Shown here: positions 62,528-64,000 of the stretch, piece after piece
How positions within the stretch are numbered: position 1 is the stretch's first letter
Layout: each line of letters begins with the position of its first letter
Origin: Morella rubra
Taxonomy: Eukaryota; Streptophyta; Magnoliopsida; Fagales; Myricaceae
Length of the DNA stretch: 64,000 bases
Assembly: GCA_003952965.2 (NCBI GenBank)
Contig: CM025854.1
Span: 5,129,931-5,193,930 of the forward strand
Reading direction: 5' to 3'
Translations under genes and position numbers: made by a program
Notes under the pieces: model-generated
Database searches by the model: none
What the model was told of the DNA's origin: nothing
What the model saw: only the letters and a program-made list of their open reading frames with translations

Positions 62528-63681
62528 CTACAGGCCCTGATCAATGAGGTAGTCCCCCAACCTCTCAACAACCATGTTGCACTGTCCTGGTGTCACAGGC
62601 TCTTCATAGATGCCAAAAACTAGAGCTTGACCAGTCTTCTTTATAGTTATACCTCCAGATCCCTGCCAATAAAGTACAGAAGGGCTCTCAATGAATAACA
62701 AGTGAAAAATGTGACAAAGCCCACTCAAAGAGGTTACTACAGATCAAAACCCAGACTACTTATCAAGTACCTATAAAAACAAGAAGGCTACTAATCCACC
62801 TTTGTGTAAAGTCACACATCACCAGCCTTCAAACATTCCATTAGCTCCTTGCAGAGAGCAATTAATTTAAAATCAAAATAACAAATTTTGATTGCTTATT
62901 TATAGTCAATGAGGCAATCTGGTTTTAGCTTTTGCACCTTGCCGTACTAATGATTCCCACTACAAGTTTAGGTCTATCCTTGCGACTTTATCTTTTGGAT
63001 GGGGAAGGGGGTGTATACTCAGTGTGTGCGCGTGCAAGATTTCACAATCTGCAACTCATCCTCTACAACGTGCATGTACAGACGATCATGGGAGCTCTTC
63101 TAAATATTGGAAGAACAACAAAACAACAGACCAGTCCATCCAAGTTGCAAAAGAAAAAGAGCACTTTCAGAAAGAAAGAGATGGCCCCATTTGTGCATGA
63201 ATTTTGTCCACAAAGACATTAGATTGTTAGTCGCACTGTGGCATGGTATGGCCTCTAGGTGTAAATCCAACGCATCAAAATGTCAGTTCAATGAATTACA
63301 ATCCCTAACAGGATATATTCGTGTGTGTGTGAATGTTTGTTTCTATAGACACAAGCTGACAAAGAGCCTAAAACTAGTGTCAGCCTCAGAAAACACTCAT
63401 TAGCATAAAAAATTTTCTTTTGCGCCTCAACCTCCAATTGCTCAATAGAAAGTGTGAATGGGGTTAAACGAGGTACTCATTTGACAGAGATAATAGAATT
63501 CACTGCAGGAAGAAATTCAAGTCATATAGCTGTATATAATCACCTTCTTTCCACGGATGACAGCTCCAGCCTCTCCCTGGATGACCATGTATTTTGTGCC
63601 TCCAAGGTATAAGCCTGTGGGAGCAAGATGACCCGGTTCCTCAAAATCTTTCATGATATCAGTGATCTCCTGAGGCTTAAA
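62528..63681 (-). CDS. PRF: Profilin, second gene (exons 2 and 3; exon 1 beyond the window)
   Basis: Exon 2 (63681-63544) encodes [20 protein letters not shown] through GAVIRGKK. Exon 3 (62662-62528) encodes [20 protein letters not shown] through YLIDQGL and a stop. The intron positions equal those of the gene at 54889-56282, and 75 of the 90 residues compared are identical. Exon 1 (about 41 codons) was not found between 63682 and 64000 and should lie to the right of the window. The role is as for the other profilin. Same orientation and exon layout point to tandem duplication; the divergence says it is not recent. Confidence 0.95.
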
Positions 63682-64000
63682 CTGGAAATAACCAACCAAG
63701 AAAAACATAAAACAGATCAGAAGTTCTTCACATTGAATAATCTATACCTAGAAAAAGAGCGTTTGCCAATGGCAAAGACAAACAAGTTTGATCTTCTCGT
63801 AACGAAACAGGTCATGAAAAATATTTTTGAGATATACAGCATACAAACGCAATGCAAAGAAAAGAACAGTAACTGACACACACTAATCCGAACTAGCGAT
63901 CTATCTGAATTGTCAGATAAATACCAATAGATCTCCAGTAAAATCAAACGAAAATGCATAGATTTTCAAACTCATTGTACTCCTTTTGAGCCAATCATGA

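Noticed and set aside
1..64000. CRISPR arrays, operons, tRNA or rRNA genes
   Set aside because: The genome is a plant's; no regularly spaced repeat arrays or recognisable tRNA or rRNA sequences were seen on reading, though a dedicated tRNA scan was not possible.

Overview
This is nuclear DNA from a flowering plant, most likely a woody eudicot. Genes have many short exons with GT-AG introns, the DNA between them is AT-rich, and much of the window is plant-type mobile DNA. All identifications come from reading translations and recalling protein families; no database search was run.

Seven genes are supported by exons that join in frame. In order they are: the 5' end of a VPS15 regulatory kinase gene (1-1188, minus, continuing off the left edge); a 74-codon small protein with a PDCD4-like glycine/lysine motif (7004-7228, minus); a 17-exon cytosolic-type arginyl-tRNA synthetase (13572-21697, plus) with a single-base frameshift in exon 8; a two-exon OXS3-like stress protein (39212-39913, minus); an eight-exon MAP kinase kinase of the MKK6 type (43573-47974, minus); a four-exon GPI-anchored GH17 beta-1,3-glucanase with an X8/CBM43 domain (49874-53090, plus); and two profilin genes in the same orientation (54889-56282 complete, 62528-63681 with exon 1 off the right edge). 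They are ordinary housekeeping, signalling and cell-wall genes and do not form a pathway or cluster. The only related neighbours are the two profilins, which look like a tandem duplication later separated by repeats.

Most of the rest is mobile DNA in layers. At 4854-6518 a hairpin-ended element carries what looks like a captured gene fragment between 17-base direct repeats. At 9334-12690 lies a LINE whose 5' half is inverted relative to its 3' half, as twin priming would produce. At 23023-23891 is a short non-LTR insertion with a perfect 15-base target duplication. At 24749-36589 is an 11.8-kb decayed Copia element on the minus strand with both LTRs, primer site, polypurine tract and a 5-base target duplication (CTATG), swollen by later insertions. 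At 37417-38330 is a hAT deletion derivative with an 8-base target duplication. At least eight fold-back or MITE-type repeats are scattered between the genes.

I found no RNA gene, CRISPR array or clearly new protein system. The points most worth a second look are the hairpin element with mixed DNA-transposon and retroposon hallmarks, the inverted LINE, the nested Copia element, the arginyl-tRNA synthetase frameshift and the repeated fold-back families.
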